Assembly (NCBI GenBank): GCA_018136815.1
Contig: CM030938.1
Coordinates: 2,953,289 to 3,017,288, forward strand
Origin: Isochrysis galbana
Lineage: Eukaryota; Haptophyta; Isochrysidales; Isochrysidaceae
Direction: 5' to 3'
Length of the DNA: 64,000 nt
Position 1 is the stretch's first letter. Every line of letters starts with the position of its first letter. Both the position numbers and the translations under genes were made by a program. Of this stretch, positions 21,331 through 31,689 are shown piece after piece. The notes under the pieces are model-generated. The model was not told the DNA's origin. It made no database searches and saw nothing but the letters and a program-made list of their open reading frames with translations.

Positions 21331-22595
21331 GAGCCCCAGCCTCCACTACCCCCTGTGCTGCCCCTGCTGGCCCTCTGGGCGCCCCTGAAGGACCTCTGAG
21401 AGCAGGCCGTGGCGCGCCGCATGGCGACGCGCCGCAGGGACCGGGGCGGAAGAGAATGGAACGAGGGAGAGGGAGTTCGTTATCTAACGCCTCGATGGTG
21501 ATTACCGATTACCTCAGTGTCAATTACACCATTCGCAAGCTGTGTTAGTTATGGCAAGGCATCGTCGTTTATTACATGTATTGATTCCACCTTGCCTTTC
21601 GTTGGGCCTTCGTAATATTTGTCGTAGAATACGGAAGCTCAAGAGTTGCTCAATGAGCTTCCTGCGTACCTGCGTACCTCGTGGCTTGTCGCGGGACTTG
21701 CATTGATTACTCGGATGTGCAGACATTCACCAGAGATGTACTCGGTTGGTGGGCATCTAACCACTCTAAGTTCGAGCGGCGCGCGCTCCATGACCCTATT
21801 GTTTTAACAATAGTTCTAGTTGGGAGTAGCAAAAGCACTCTGCTTCATGCCGTGCACGTAGCGTGTGGTTATTTAATATTCCCCCCCCATATGTCAGATT
21901 TTTGTGTCGGGTGTAGAGTGAGCTAGGTTGCACGTGGACGGTGGCAGGTGGCAAGTGGCCTCAATGGAGGTGTCGTTTCGTTGGGCATCGCGCCACGGTC
22001 GAAAAAGTAGGCCCCTCAAATAGAAGTTAAATTCCCGGTTTGATCGCCCTATATCTTCGCGCGCTTTGGCGTTGGTGTCGTTGGTAGTTATCGTGCGCAG
22101 CGATGAGCGAAGAGCGAACGAAGCAGCTTGCAGCTTGCAACTCCGCCAATTGCCAATTGCCAACTGTGTCCTCTTCCTCTCACCTCTCATACTTATACCT
22201 CTCTCTCACATTCCACATTCCCTGCTGTATTACCATGTTCGAGCCCAGCCTGAGCCACACCCATAGGATAGCTGAAGGTATATAAAGAGGATGTAATTAG
22301 CTGTTGCACGAGCTAGCGATGCGAGGACGAGGCGACGAGCAGATCGGCGAACACCAATGAGAACCTACGACGATTTATTTAGAAGACATTCTACAATCAA
22401 ACGGATATCGACAAAATTCCTTGCGGCGAGCACCTTCCCCCCTCTGCCTGGTGGCAGCTGCTGGCGCTCGATCGTCGCTCGTCGTCGACGGCGACTCACT
22501 CACCAAGTTTGTGCCTGCCAGCAGACAGCCGGGCGCCATCCGCCCTAGCCTTTGCCCTGTTGGCTCTACTCTTAAGCTGGGAGGGGCTTGTGCCC
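21331..22595. other. Repeat-rich spacer before the secreted-protein gene
   Basis: Contains a lone LINE 5' terminus on the minus strand at about 21778-21813: hairpin CTATTGTTTTAACAATAG, GGTC, then ATGGAGCGCGCGCC, with LINE-like sequence ending within about 20 bases of the ATG. A C/T-rich stretch at 22165-22230 precedes the gene at 22596. No other gene is seen. Confidence 0.5.
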
Positions 22596-23003
22596 ATGGG
22601 ATCTCGATGGATGATCGTCTCTCTTCTTCTCGCTGCGTCAGGCCATGCCGAAAGAAGTGGAGGGCACAGCTCGGCACTTGCGGGAGCTAAACTTCGGCTG
22701 GGGGTGTTGGAATGGTACTGCAAGGAGGGCAAGAATATTGGGGAGATGCCGTGCATCAATCATGCCTTCCTGAGGAAACTGCATGACGCGCAGACGTACG
22801 AACAAAAGCGAGCTCTAGTTACAGAGCGACTACAGGAGCGTCGTATGCGGCAGAAGGACAAGGCTGCTGTCGTTGCTGCCCGTGAAAGTTATACTACAAT
22901 GTACAAGAAGTATTGTAATGACGGCCCGGCCGACCCGGCAATCTGCGCGAAATGGGCCACAGGTACGGGCAGTACCGGTAGCACAGGTAGCAAAGCGCGT
23001 TAG
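22596..23003 (+). CDS. Small secreted cysteine-containing protein, family unknown
   Basis: 135-aa product. The start is the ATG opening MGSRWMIVSLLLAASGHA, a textbook signal peptide with probable cleavage after the final Ala. The mature protein has WYCKEGKNIGEMPC, a long charged helix with RLQERRMRQKDKAAVVAA, then KKYCNDGPADPAICAKW and a Gly/Ser/Thr-rich tail of repeated TGSTGST. Four cysteines could form two disulfides pairing the ends of the helix. It is intronless, and a pyrimidine-rich stretch lies about 370-430 bp upstream. I do not recognise the family and assign no function. Confidence 0.55.
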   Translation: MGSRWMIVSLLLAASGHAERSGGHSSALAGAKLRLGVLEWYCKEGKNIGEMPCINHAFLRKLHDAQTYEQKRALVTERLQERRMRQKDKAAVVAARESYTTMYKKYCNDGPADPAICAKWATGTGSTGSTGSKAR

Positions 23004-23279
23004 GACATATTTGGGCCCCGGACTTGCTTGCCCGCTTGCTACTTTCTTTCTGCGGTTGTTTTGCTCCACGTCGGATGTGGGAACGTGGGCATGGGCATAA
23101 GAAGGGGCGTGGAATGGAGATTAGGTGAGATGTAAGGTGTAGGGGGGCCGACAGCACGATTGGGCAGATTTGGTGTAAGAGAGTGCTAGTGGCTAGATAG
23201 AGAGCCGGTGCTAGTAGCGTAGGTAAAAAAATTCTTGAAGTTGAAGTTGCATACTATTGCTACTGAGACACTACTGAGA

Positions 23280-23515
23280 CACTTCCTCTCCGGGAGCACC
23301 GGGTCCATCGCCCTTGCCCCATGCTCACTCCCCTTTCTGCTCCCCCCCTCATCCCTTTTTGGGGCGGTCACAAACACTACATTTAACTTCAACGGGTGTA
23401 AAAATCAAAAATCTAAATTGAAGAAATTAACCAAAGTAAAGCGGTTGAAACCCCGGAACACACCCATCTGAAAAAACATCTGAAGATTCAGGCTACTACC
23501 ACTAGCTATACAAGA
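23280..23515 (-). repeat. LINE family B 3' tail fragment
   Basis: In reverse orientation the CTTCAGATG plus T-run tail (23470-23490) and the GGGGCAAGGGCGATGG block (about 23305) match 3'UTR segments of the LINE-B copies at 7.6 and 10.3 kb. The two parts are separated by unrelated AT-rich sequence, so it is a rearranged remnant. Confidence 0.45.
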
Positions 23516-23789
23516 CTACGTACTCCGTGCCCACTCAATTCCTGATTCCTTAGCGCGCATTGAACCCTGGAAACGTGTTCTTGCCGCCCCCCCAGCAGCC
23601 TCCCCTGCAGCTCTATGGCCCCAGGACTCGCATCGCAGCCAGGGGCATGCACAAGCCCAGCTTTGTCTCCCAGGCACCCCCATCGCGCGCGCGACGCAGG
23701 GGGCGCTGCGGCTGCATCTCCCCTCGCCGTTGCGATCGACGACGCTGCCGCGGATGTTCTTCGTCCCGGTTCTGCTCATCTGCTCATGA

Positions 23790-24200
23790 GAGGGAGTTCG
23801 TTTAACGTATGTTTCCGGACTGTTACTGTTAATTGAGTGCAGAGTGTTGATTTGTGGGATTTTATCTTTTGGAACGCCTGTTGCTGACCTGCAGCCCCCT
23901 GAGTACCCCCAAGCCCCGAGTCCGAGTCATCCTTTCGAGTATACGAGTCCATACTCCATACGAGTCCCAAGTAAGCGGTATCTACTCGCCGCGCCCTTTC
24001 CTACGTCCTCCGTCCCTCCTCCCTCCGATTCCCGATTCGCGTTCCGTGCCTCTTTCCCGTCCATTTCACATGCCCGTCATTGGCCTTCCCCGTTCTCCCG
24101 ATGAGCCCGTTCCGGGCTCCCCGGATGAACTGTGCGCCGCGCTAGCCGCCGGTGCGCCTTCGCGGCTCGTTTCCAAAGAGGAAACGAGCCACTTCGCTTC
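23790..24200 (+). repeat. Dispersed leader repeat ending in an MPV... ORF start
   Basis: A leader with CGAGTCCGAGTC-type strings precedes ATGCCCGTC (24069) and the open frame MPVIGLPRSPDEPVPGSPDE...CAALAAGAPSRL. The same layout recurs at 54080-54395 (MPVVTPEESSMSSPQEPHSALAAGAP) and, inverted and split by a hAT insertion, around 42470-43446. It is probably the leader and first codons of a retroelement. Bases 23004-23279 and 24201-24812 show no gene. Confidence 0.5.
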
Positions 24201-24812
24201 GACAGGGGGGGTCCTACACGTACAACTTATACCATCCACATGGGAGAAGTTGCCAGAAAAATAACCAAACCTGAGGTTGCAACCTCTGATGACGGTCTGA
24301 GTCAGGTTGGTAAGTCGGTAAGTGCTCAATGCTCAACTCCTTCGCCAAATGGCCAGGGCATGAGAATGGCAGACGGGCCCCCCGAGGGCCGAGGGGAAAT
24401 GGAGCCCGGGGGGGAGGGCACGCACGAGCACGAGGCGCCTCCCCTATGTGAATTAAGTATGAACTTAGTTGAACAGTGCATACGTGTTGGTCATAGGTGC
24501 TCCCTCCATCAAATGCAGAGTAGTGCCGCTTTTGATGTTAGTTTGGCATTTTGCCTTGTGCGAACAACAAAGCGCGGTCTAAACGGTCATATGATGAACT
24601 CAACAAGACTAAATCAGCAAGAAAAGACGAAAGAGGTGAAAGCACGGAAGGGAACCTCCCCACAGACTAAAAGCATTGCGCCATACAATCTGTGATGCGA
24701 GGGCTTCAAGATCATCACGTACAGTATGCGAATACATAAGTGGTAAGTGGGCAAAAGTGGGCGGCGACACATGGAGGACGACTCCCGGGTGGCCCGTGCA
24801 TAAGAGCAATGC

Positions 24813-27500
24813 TCATAGGACGCCATCGATCCCGGAGAGCGCAAACTTTTGGCCAAACGTGAGCGAGGAGAGATCGAGAGGCACGGGTGCGAGGCACATC
24901 GTCGCTACTATCAAGAGTCCGAAGAGGATCTGCGAACGGCACGATGAGGGCGCAGTCGCCTCTTCAAGGGCAGGAAGCTCCCCTTGTTGTAGTAGGTTGG
25001 GCAAGAGTGCGGTCACCGCCCAAAGCGTCAGGAGGAAAGGTTTGCCGTCATTGAGAGTTGCATCACCCAACAAGATCATGACTATCAGCAGCGACACGAG
25101 TTGCGCCCTTCCCCGTCCAAAGCAAGCTGCTGTCGCTCGCCCACCGTCGAGCTTGCCCAGTGGGATCGCAGCCAAACTATTTGTGAACATTCCCATGAAG
25201 CCACCGATCGCGAGCGGGTGTAGCGGTATGGTGTCTGAAGGCATGGACGGTGTGGCAACAATTGACGCGCCGCTGCCGAGTGGGCTGCCAAAAGCAGCTG
25301 CCGCCGTATCACTAGTATAATCTCTCAGAGAAAAGATCGCCTCAACGATCGAGGAGAGAAACATGGATGAATGTAGTAGGTCAACTGATAGCCGAGGGAA
25401 GCTGTCTAACGCGGCAGCAGGTGCGGCGACGGTGAGACCGAGCCCAATGAAGAGTGAGAGAGCGGAGAGGCTCATCCCAACTAATGGGCCCGCGAGTGCA
25501 AAGTCAGCCACAGCTTGCCGGTTCGGAGGGAGCGAGCGAATCGGCGCGTGCGTGCCGAAAAGACCCATATCTGCGCTCGGTAGAGGAAGCGGCGGCCCCA
25601 TGCGCAACCTGTACTTCCGCGCTACCACAAAGTGCGCAAGATCGTGAGCGCTTTGCAACGCCCAGATTGTGCAAAAGAGCGGGATCGCGTGCGGCGCCGC
25701 CGCGTGCAATTGAGTGAGCAGGCCACTGGACTCAATCGCAGCACCTGTCGATGCAAAGCCGTCCAGGATGGCGTGACCAATGTCCGTGCTTTGGGCTGAA
25801 GCGAAGGGCTCAGCGGAAGACGCTGCCGAACGTGATGCCGCGAGAGCAAATGGCACAGAGACCCCAGCGGAGTCAGCACCAATGGAGATGGTGGTCGTTG
25901 TTACGAGTGAGAGGACACTCCATGCGAAGGTAGGACCCATCGATGTGTCGAAACGAGACAAAACAACAGAGGATGGAACAGCAAGGTATACCAATGGTGG
26001 TTCGGCAAAGAGGTCGAGTTCGGCCTGTCAGGACAGGTTCACGGCAAGGGATGAGATAGATGTAGAGCAGACAGGCGCTTTGGAGCGTGAAGGCCGTGCG
26101 GTGCCATTGACACACGCGAGTTTGGCTTTCAAATCGATGCGTACATGGACGACGAGTCAATGGCGCTGTGCTCCCGCTCCCTGCCGGCTCCCTGGCAAGC
26201 CATCATTGTCGCTCCCATCCATATGCTAGCTGTACCTCGGTCTCTTCAAATGATGCTTCTTGCATAAGGCTGACGGCCTCTTCCTCGCTTTCCGCGTCGA
26301 AGAACAGATACATTGGATCGTTTATCAAGCATAGGGTAAGGCGCCCTTGCAGCACGGGAATCTTGGACAAACGCGACTACGGTACACATGCCAAAGTGAA
26401 GTTGAGCCTGGTTGGTGGGGTGTGGAGCTGGACTGCCGCCTTCGGCATCATGTCTTGAAGAAAGACCAGGAAGGGGCACTGGATACTCACTTGAACCGTG
26501 GCTGAGACGTTAGGCGCATTTCGACGAAGTTTGCCCCTGAAGAAGGTGCCAATTGGTGTGTGATCAACTTGGGTAACACTGAAGCAGTCAGCACCAAAGA
26601 CTTGTTCTTGAAGGAGTACTACTTCCTCGGCGGTCACTGGCTGCGCAAGTGGTAGATGATCATCGCTGAATCCAAACCCCGACCACGCATCCCGGAAGCG
26701 CTGCTGCTTCTCCTCGCTGTACGTCTCGAGTCTTGCGATATCGCCATCCTTTGGCATCATCTTAAGCTGAAGTGTGGCAGCACAGGTATTATTCAATCTC
26801 GGTCGGAATCCCGGGGCAGGGCATCCCTGGAAAGCGCTGGCCGGCGACGACCGATGAAACTGTGCACGAGTGAAAAAGGGCGAAATCAACTCACCTGCTT
26901 GCCATCAGCTCCACGATCTTCGACCTCCAAGGTCCCGCCGCCCATTGCCTCCTGCATTGATGCCACCAAGGCCTCGATGCTTTCCTCAAGCTCCTCCTGG
27001 ATTTTCCCGGCGCTATGCTGGGTAGCAGACGCATTTTTCGACCTGGAATCGTTCAAATCATTGACGGCGCCAGGCTCAGCGGCCGTGGCGGCCTCAAGGA
27101 TCAGCACAGCCGCCTCCCTGGAGCTGATTGGCACACTTGATCTGGCCGGCACCCCTCCATCGGTTTGATTGGCGGTTGCGAGTTCGTCGGGCAGGAAACC
27201 GCGCGAGAGATAGCGCAGCTGGAGCTCGAGGCGCCGCGCCTTGGCCTCCAGCTCGAGCCGCTCCTGTTCAAGCTCGACAAGCTGCAGTTGGCGTCGGAGG
27301 TGATCCGCACGCTGCACCGGTGAGCGCTGGGGCTCCGTCTGTGTGGGTGCGGGCATGGACGGCGGCTCGGTGGTGGGCTGTTGGCGCCTCCTCCTCCAAG
27401 GCGGCGCAGGTAGCCGGAGCGGCGCGCCGCCGCACACAAGTAGCATGAGCAGCAGCGGGCGCAGCGGAGGGCCGCGAGGCGGCGCCATCGGCGGCGCCAC
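24813..27500 (-). CDS. EGY-like plastid S2P/M50 metalloprotease homologue with altered HExxH
   Basis: Exons (minus): 27500-26895, 26766-26491, 26361-26236, 26024-24813, all in phase, 739 aa. EGY proteins are intramembrane site-2-protease relatives of plastid membranes. Matches: VVLLQEQVFGADCFSV and GTFFRGKLRRN (EGY N-domain), LCLINDPMYLFFDAES, the metal-site helix AHDLAHFVVARKYRL, the FALAGPLVGMSLS segment, HPLAIGGFMGMFTNSLAAIP and GKLDGGRA. About six hydrophobic segments follow the metal-site helix. The usual HExxH is HDLAH: both histidines are kept but the catalytic Glu is Asp, so activity is doubtful (EGY3 is a known inactive relative). The third ligand in LDGGRA is kept. Exon 1 encodes a signal peptide (LLLMLLVCGGAPL) and an E/L/R-rich coiled coil. 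The exon 3 acceptor (CAAG) is the weakest call. Confidence 0.85.
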
Positions 27501-27519
27501 ACCCCCCAGAGCGCGCGGG

Positions 27520-27572
27520 GGAGGGGGGGGGGAGGGGGGGGGGGGGGGGGGGGGGGGCCGACGGCCGGGGGA

Positions 27573-27604
<32 letters not shown>
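27520..27604. repeat. Poly-G and (GA)n tracts upstream of the EGY-like gene
   Basis: Long G runs (27520-27557) and a 34-base GA repeat (27571-27604). On the sense strand of the minus gene these read as poly-C and (CT)n 20-100 bp before the ATG, the same arrangement as at the TRPM-like gene. Confidence 0.6.
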
Positions 27605-27609
<5 letters not shown>

Positions 27610-27815
27610 TGCTAGAGTAGAGTACTAGTTGGGAGTTGTAAGTTCTACGCATAGAGAGTGGTTGTCAGAGTTTTCTTATTGTCCTAGTTTAATCCTAGTG
27701 CTGAGAGACCGCGCCTCATCGCCTCATCGCAACGGAGCCCCTCCCCCGCGATGGGGGCGTGCGCGGTTGGTGCATGGCTCGTCCGGTGTATGTGGCTAGG
27801 GGTGCTAGCCAAAAA

Positions 27816-30417
27816 AAAAACCTTTTAATATTCGCGCCACGCGTGCGGCTACTGGGTTAGCTATGGTAGCCACGCCCAGATCCCTTCCTCTCCCTCACTT
27901 CCCGCCTTGCGGCAACTCCCCTCGTGCTCTACATAGGGGCCCAGGTTGTGGGGGGGGCTGGGGCGGGCGGGGTGCACCGGCCCACAGTGGACTTTTCTCG
28001 CCTTCCTCCTGTGCCTCTATGTGGCCCGTTTCTTGCTGATTGATGTTGTGAGGGTTTTGTGTTGTTAATGGGGTATCACTCACTCGTGGAGTGCTCATTT
28101 ACGTGAGCGTTCTCTTGAAACGGGGGGGGAGGGGATGTGTCTCGACTTAGGCGCTTAGTCGAGCCTCTCGGCAAGGCCGATCGCTTTCGCCACTAGGCCG
28201 AGGTTGTCGCTCATCTTTAGTCTTCCTTTGTCGTCTTCTGTAAATATAGGGGTGCTGAGCTCCGCTGGTTTTTTAATTTTAGGTTTTCTACCCTGGGCCG
28301 CCGTGCGAGTGCGCATCGGACGGTAAGCGTCCGACGGGGTACGGCCCCTCACCAGGGTAGTGAATCTTATTAGCGTGGATTCTAAAACAGGTATGTAGTG
28401 ATATTCATATGATTCGAATTCTACTCTGTAGAAGTCCCTTATTATGTATTTCCAGGCTATTATGTAGAGGGTTTTCAAGCTGTCAGGGGTGTTCGCGTTT
28501 GGGTATGCGAACAATCTGTCTTTAGTTTTCTGCTTGCGGGTCCTGTTCTGTTCCGGGGTGTAGTTAGCAATCGCGTCTATGGTGTCGAAGATTTTTCTTG
28601 TCGCCGGGCACCACGCTAGGTGGCATGAGTCCTCTTGATATCGGTTACACATCCTGCATTTATTCGTTGTGCTTGTCGAGAATCTGTTTCTGGTACCTAT
28701 TCTCCTGTGGGTAATGTGTTTGAAGTGAGGGTGCTTGTCCGTGTGTTTTAGCAACGGCAGGGTGTACAGCCTGGCTATGTGTTTCCATTCCTCCTTCGAG
28801 ATGTCTAGGCGTTTCTCCCATGCTGTTCTGGTCGCTTGAGGGTCGTTGCGTCGTGCTGCCTTGAGCTCGGCTTTTGTGATGTCGGAGACCGTGATCGCAT
28901 CGAGTGCAATTCTTCCTTTTTGTATGGCGTATTCGTCGGCCAGTGGGTATTCCAAGTACTTGGGTCCTTTATAACCATTCTCCCATCGTGCCGGGGGGTG
29001 GTAGCGTCGTGTTTCCTCGGCGCTCACTACGCCACCGGTGCTGGAGGCCTCCCCGAGATAGTCGGTGTCTGTGTGAATCCATATGTTGTTGAGTTTTTTG
29101 ATGTATTTATCGTCTTCTGAGACTCTCACCTCTTCCCGTTTTGTTTCCCCCGACTCCTGGTGGGGCTCTACTCCTTTCGGTCTGGACTTCTCTCCGGGGC
29201 CGGGTGGTGGACGTTCCGATGACTTGTCCAGTATTTGTCGCGCGTGGACGACCACGGCGCCCCATGAGTCCAGGAATTCCGCTTTGCGGATCGTGCGGCC
29301 CTCGTGTTCGAAGACCTCCGGGAGGTGTTCGACATAGGTCGAGCACTCTTCCCTACTATAGGGCGTCGTGAAGTTATCTCCTTTGAACACGTTGTGTATC
29401 ACGTTCGCGTGCAATGTCTCCCACATTCTCGCCCACGCGACGCGAATCGCGGGGGGGGGGAAGTGCGGGTTGCGCCAGATGGGTTGCGAGAGAGCGCCCT
29501 CGCGCGAGAGCCATGAGGGTTGGATTTCTAGGTCCCTGAAGTTTTGTAGGGCCTCCTTCCAGAAGGTCGGGAGTGCCGGGTTGCCCATGAGGCTTCCCGT
29601 GAGCGTTTTTATTGGTATCGTGGAGAGGACAGCGCCCCTCCCCAGTCCTGTACGACAGAACCATGCGTCTAGTGCGTGCTTCCAGATCGCTTTTCGTGCA
29701 TTTAAGTAGTTTAGAATCCACTTGGTTTGGAGGGCTTTTATATGAGTTTGCCAGTGCAGGAGCCCTAGCCCCAATGTCCTGGTCGTGCTCGTTGCGTGGT
29801 GTGTGGCGTAGTTTGGGTGTGTGATCCATTTGTATTGCTTCCGGGTGTGTGGGCTTGTCCAGAGGACCGCATCCGCGGCTCTCTGGATTCTCCTGTGAAA
29901 CCATTTCGGGGCGGCCAGCGTTTGTAGCCAGTATCTCGGTGTTCCGTAAATAATGAAGTTTACAACATTGGCCCTCCCAAATATCGTCATGTATCCGGTA
30001 GCCGGCGCTAGCTTAATAGCTTTTTCGTCGATTTTGTCAGCTAGCTTCGCCCAGAAGGGTTTGAGCGCCTCCGGCGCTCCTGAGGCGGCGCGACCCTTGC
30101 CGGGGTGAGTGGGGCCTCTGCCATAAGGCATGCCCAATGGAGCGCAGGCCCTGCCTGTCTGGTACTCTTGCTGTGTGTCCTGCAGCCTGCTGTCCCCCAA
30201 GATGGGGGCCAGCATGGCTGCTGTGAGTGGTGTGGCCGGGGCCACGGGCCGTGTGGTGTGACCGGGGTCGCACGCACCTGCTCGGCCTCCGACGGTGGAC
30301 GCGGCCGCTTCGCCAGCGACTGGTCCGTGGGGGCATGGGGGCCGCCCTCGGTGGGGGGGCCGAATGAGAGGGGAGCCGCGGCGGCGCGCTCCATCGCAAC
30401 CAAGTATAAACTTAGTT
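27816..30417 (-). mobile_element. LINE family A, internally deleted copy with 14-bp target-site duplications
   Basis: The direct duplication GTGCTAGCCAAAAA lies at 27802-27815 and 30418-30431, bounding the element exactly. On the minus strand the 5' end is AACTAAGTTTATACTTGGTT, then GCGATGGAGCGCGCC (ORF MERAAAAPLSF...). The 5' coding part passes directly into the post-RT region: WAKLADKIDEKAIKLAP, GYMTIFGRANVVNFI, then HRRIQRAADAVLW, PYSREECSTYVEHL, LEYPLADEY, FKHITHRRIGTRNRF, the knuckle CRMCNRYQEDSCHLAWC and LYIIAWKYIIRDFYRVEFES. A 757-codon open frame spans the join (28155-30428). Cys-His region, endonuclease and RT catalytic motifs are all missing. The 3' end has the GGGCGTGGCTAC hairpin, AAAAGG and a T-run. 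Confidence 0.85.
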
Positions 30418-30569
30418 GTGCTAGCCAAAAAGACCTTTTACAAGACACAACAAGACTACAATTTCCAACGTGCAACGTGGTACTCCGGTACTCCCGCCGA
30501 GAGACCATGAACCATGAATCCAGAGTTGAGAGTTGAGAGTTGGGCATCTAACATCTAGCTAACCGCCGC

Positions 30570-31165
30570 ATTTCTAGGGCGGTCAAACAGGGTTTTTATT
30601 AGGGGTGAAAAGTGACCATCTCACCGTTGAGGAAATTTGAGGATTTTTTTCGGTAAAAGGTTCCCATCAATACCGCCAATACACCCAACTAGCACATATC
30701 ACATATCACATATCACGTATCACGTATCACATATCACATATCCGGGCCCCATTGGGACCCAGACCCCCCCCTTTGGGCCCCCACAACCACAACAAAACGT
30801 AACCAAATAATGACGAAAGACGCCAAAGCCAAAGTCGGCGGAAAGGGCTTAAAGAGCTAAACTTCAAATCGAGACCGGGCGCGGTACGTGCCCGTTTTCG
30901 ACGATCCATCCATATGGCATATGGTATATGGGGGCCCCGCCGGGCACCAAATACACTGGGGCCACCCGGACAGTCACGCCAATCGCCGCCAATCGGCGGG
31001 CAGACCGCGCGCCGAAACCTCGTCGAAATCAGCCATATTTGCGGAGCCCATCGAACATTGAGCCGTCGCCGAGGGAGGCCCGGAGAGCCCAACTTCGAAC
31101 CGATCCCGGGCGCGCTGCGTGCCCGATTTCGACGATTCAACAGAGTCTCGAGTCTGTCCCATATT
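30570..31165 (+). repeat. Repeat C, copy 1, opening with TAGGGCGGTC
   Basis: Starts TAGGGCGGTCAAACAG and matches the reverse complement of 36640-37024 over several hundred bases (GGGTGAAAA, TTCGGTA, ACACCCAACTAGCACATAT, CGAGACCGGGCGCG, GACGATCCATCC). A 7-bp unit CACATAT/CACGTAT is expanded seven-fold at 30693-30741 but is single in copy 2. No coding capacity is recognised; a DNA-transposon derivative is possible. Confidence 0.6.
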
Positions 31166-31689
31166 CATATTCTTCGACGGAACGCGACCTCACCTTGGGC
31201 TTGGAGTCTAACTTTCTAACTTAGAGATTGAAGTGGTCTCAGTCTCTCTGCGGGGGAGCATCTTGTTGACTAGCCTCCCTAGCTCCATAGCCACATACAG
31301 CGGACGAGCCATGCCCCCATCGCGGGGGAGGGGCTCCGTTGCCGATGAGGTAACGTCCCTCAGCACTAGGATTAAACTAGGACAACAAGAAAACTCTGAC
31401 ATGCGCCCTCTCCTCTTTCATCTCTCCTCCTCTCTCTCCCCCCTCCCACTCTTCCCCACTCTCCCTCCCTCCATCCTCTCTCGCCCACCTCTGCTCCCCC
31501 CCACTCCCCCTTTCAACAGCAGCTGCTCCCCATTGCACACCCCTCCACCATCACCTCCTCTTTCCACCTCCCATCCACTACCCTCCTCCTCTCCCTCTTC
31601 TCGCTGCCTGCCGGACACCAACAAGTAGTGTGAGGTTTGTGCTCGTGCACAGTGTGAAGTTGGCGCCTGGCCGAGGCGCACCGACTGCG

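Noticed and set aside
28155-30428. 757-codon minus frame as a host gene
   Set aside because: Its content is LINE post-RT sequence with a zinc knuckle, and the element is bounded by target-site duplications.
30693-30741. Possible CRISPR-like array
   Set aside because: Seven-base units without spacers; a minisatellite.
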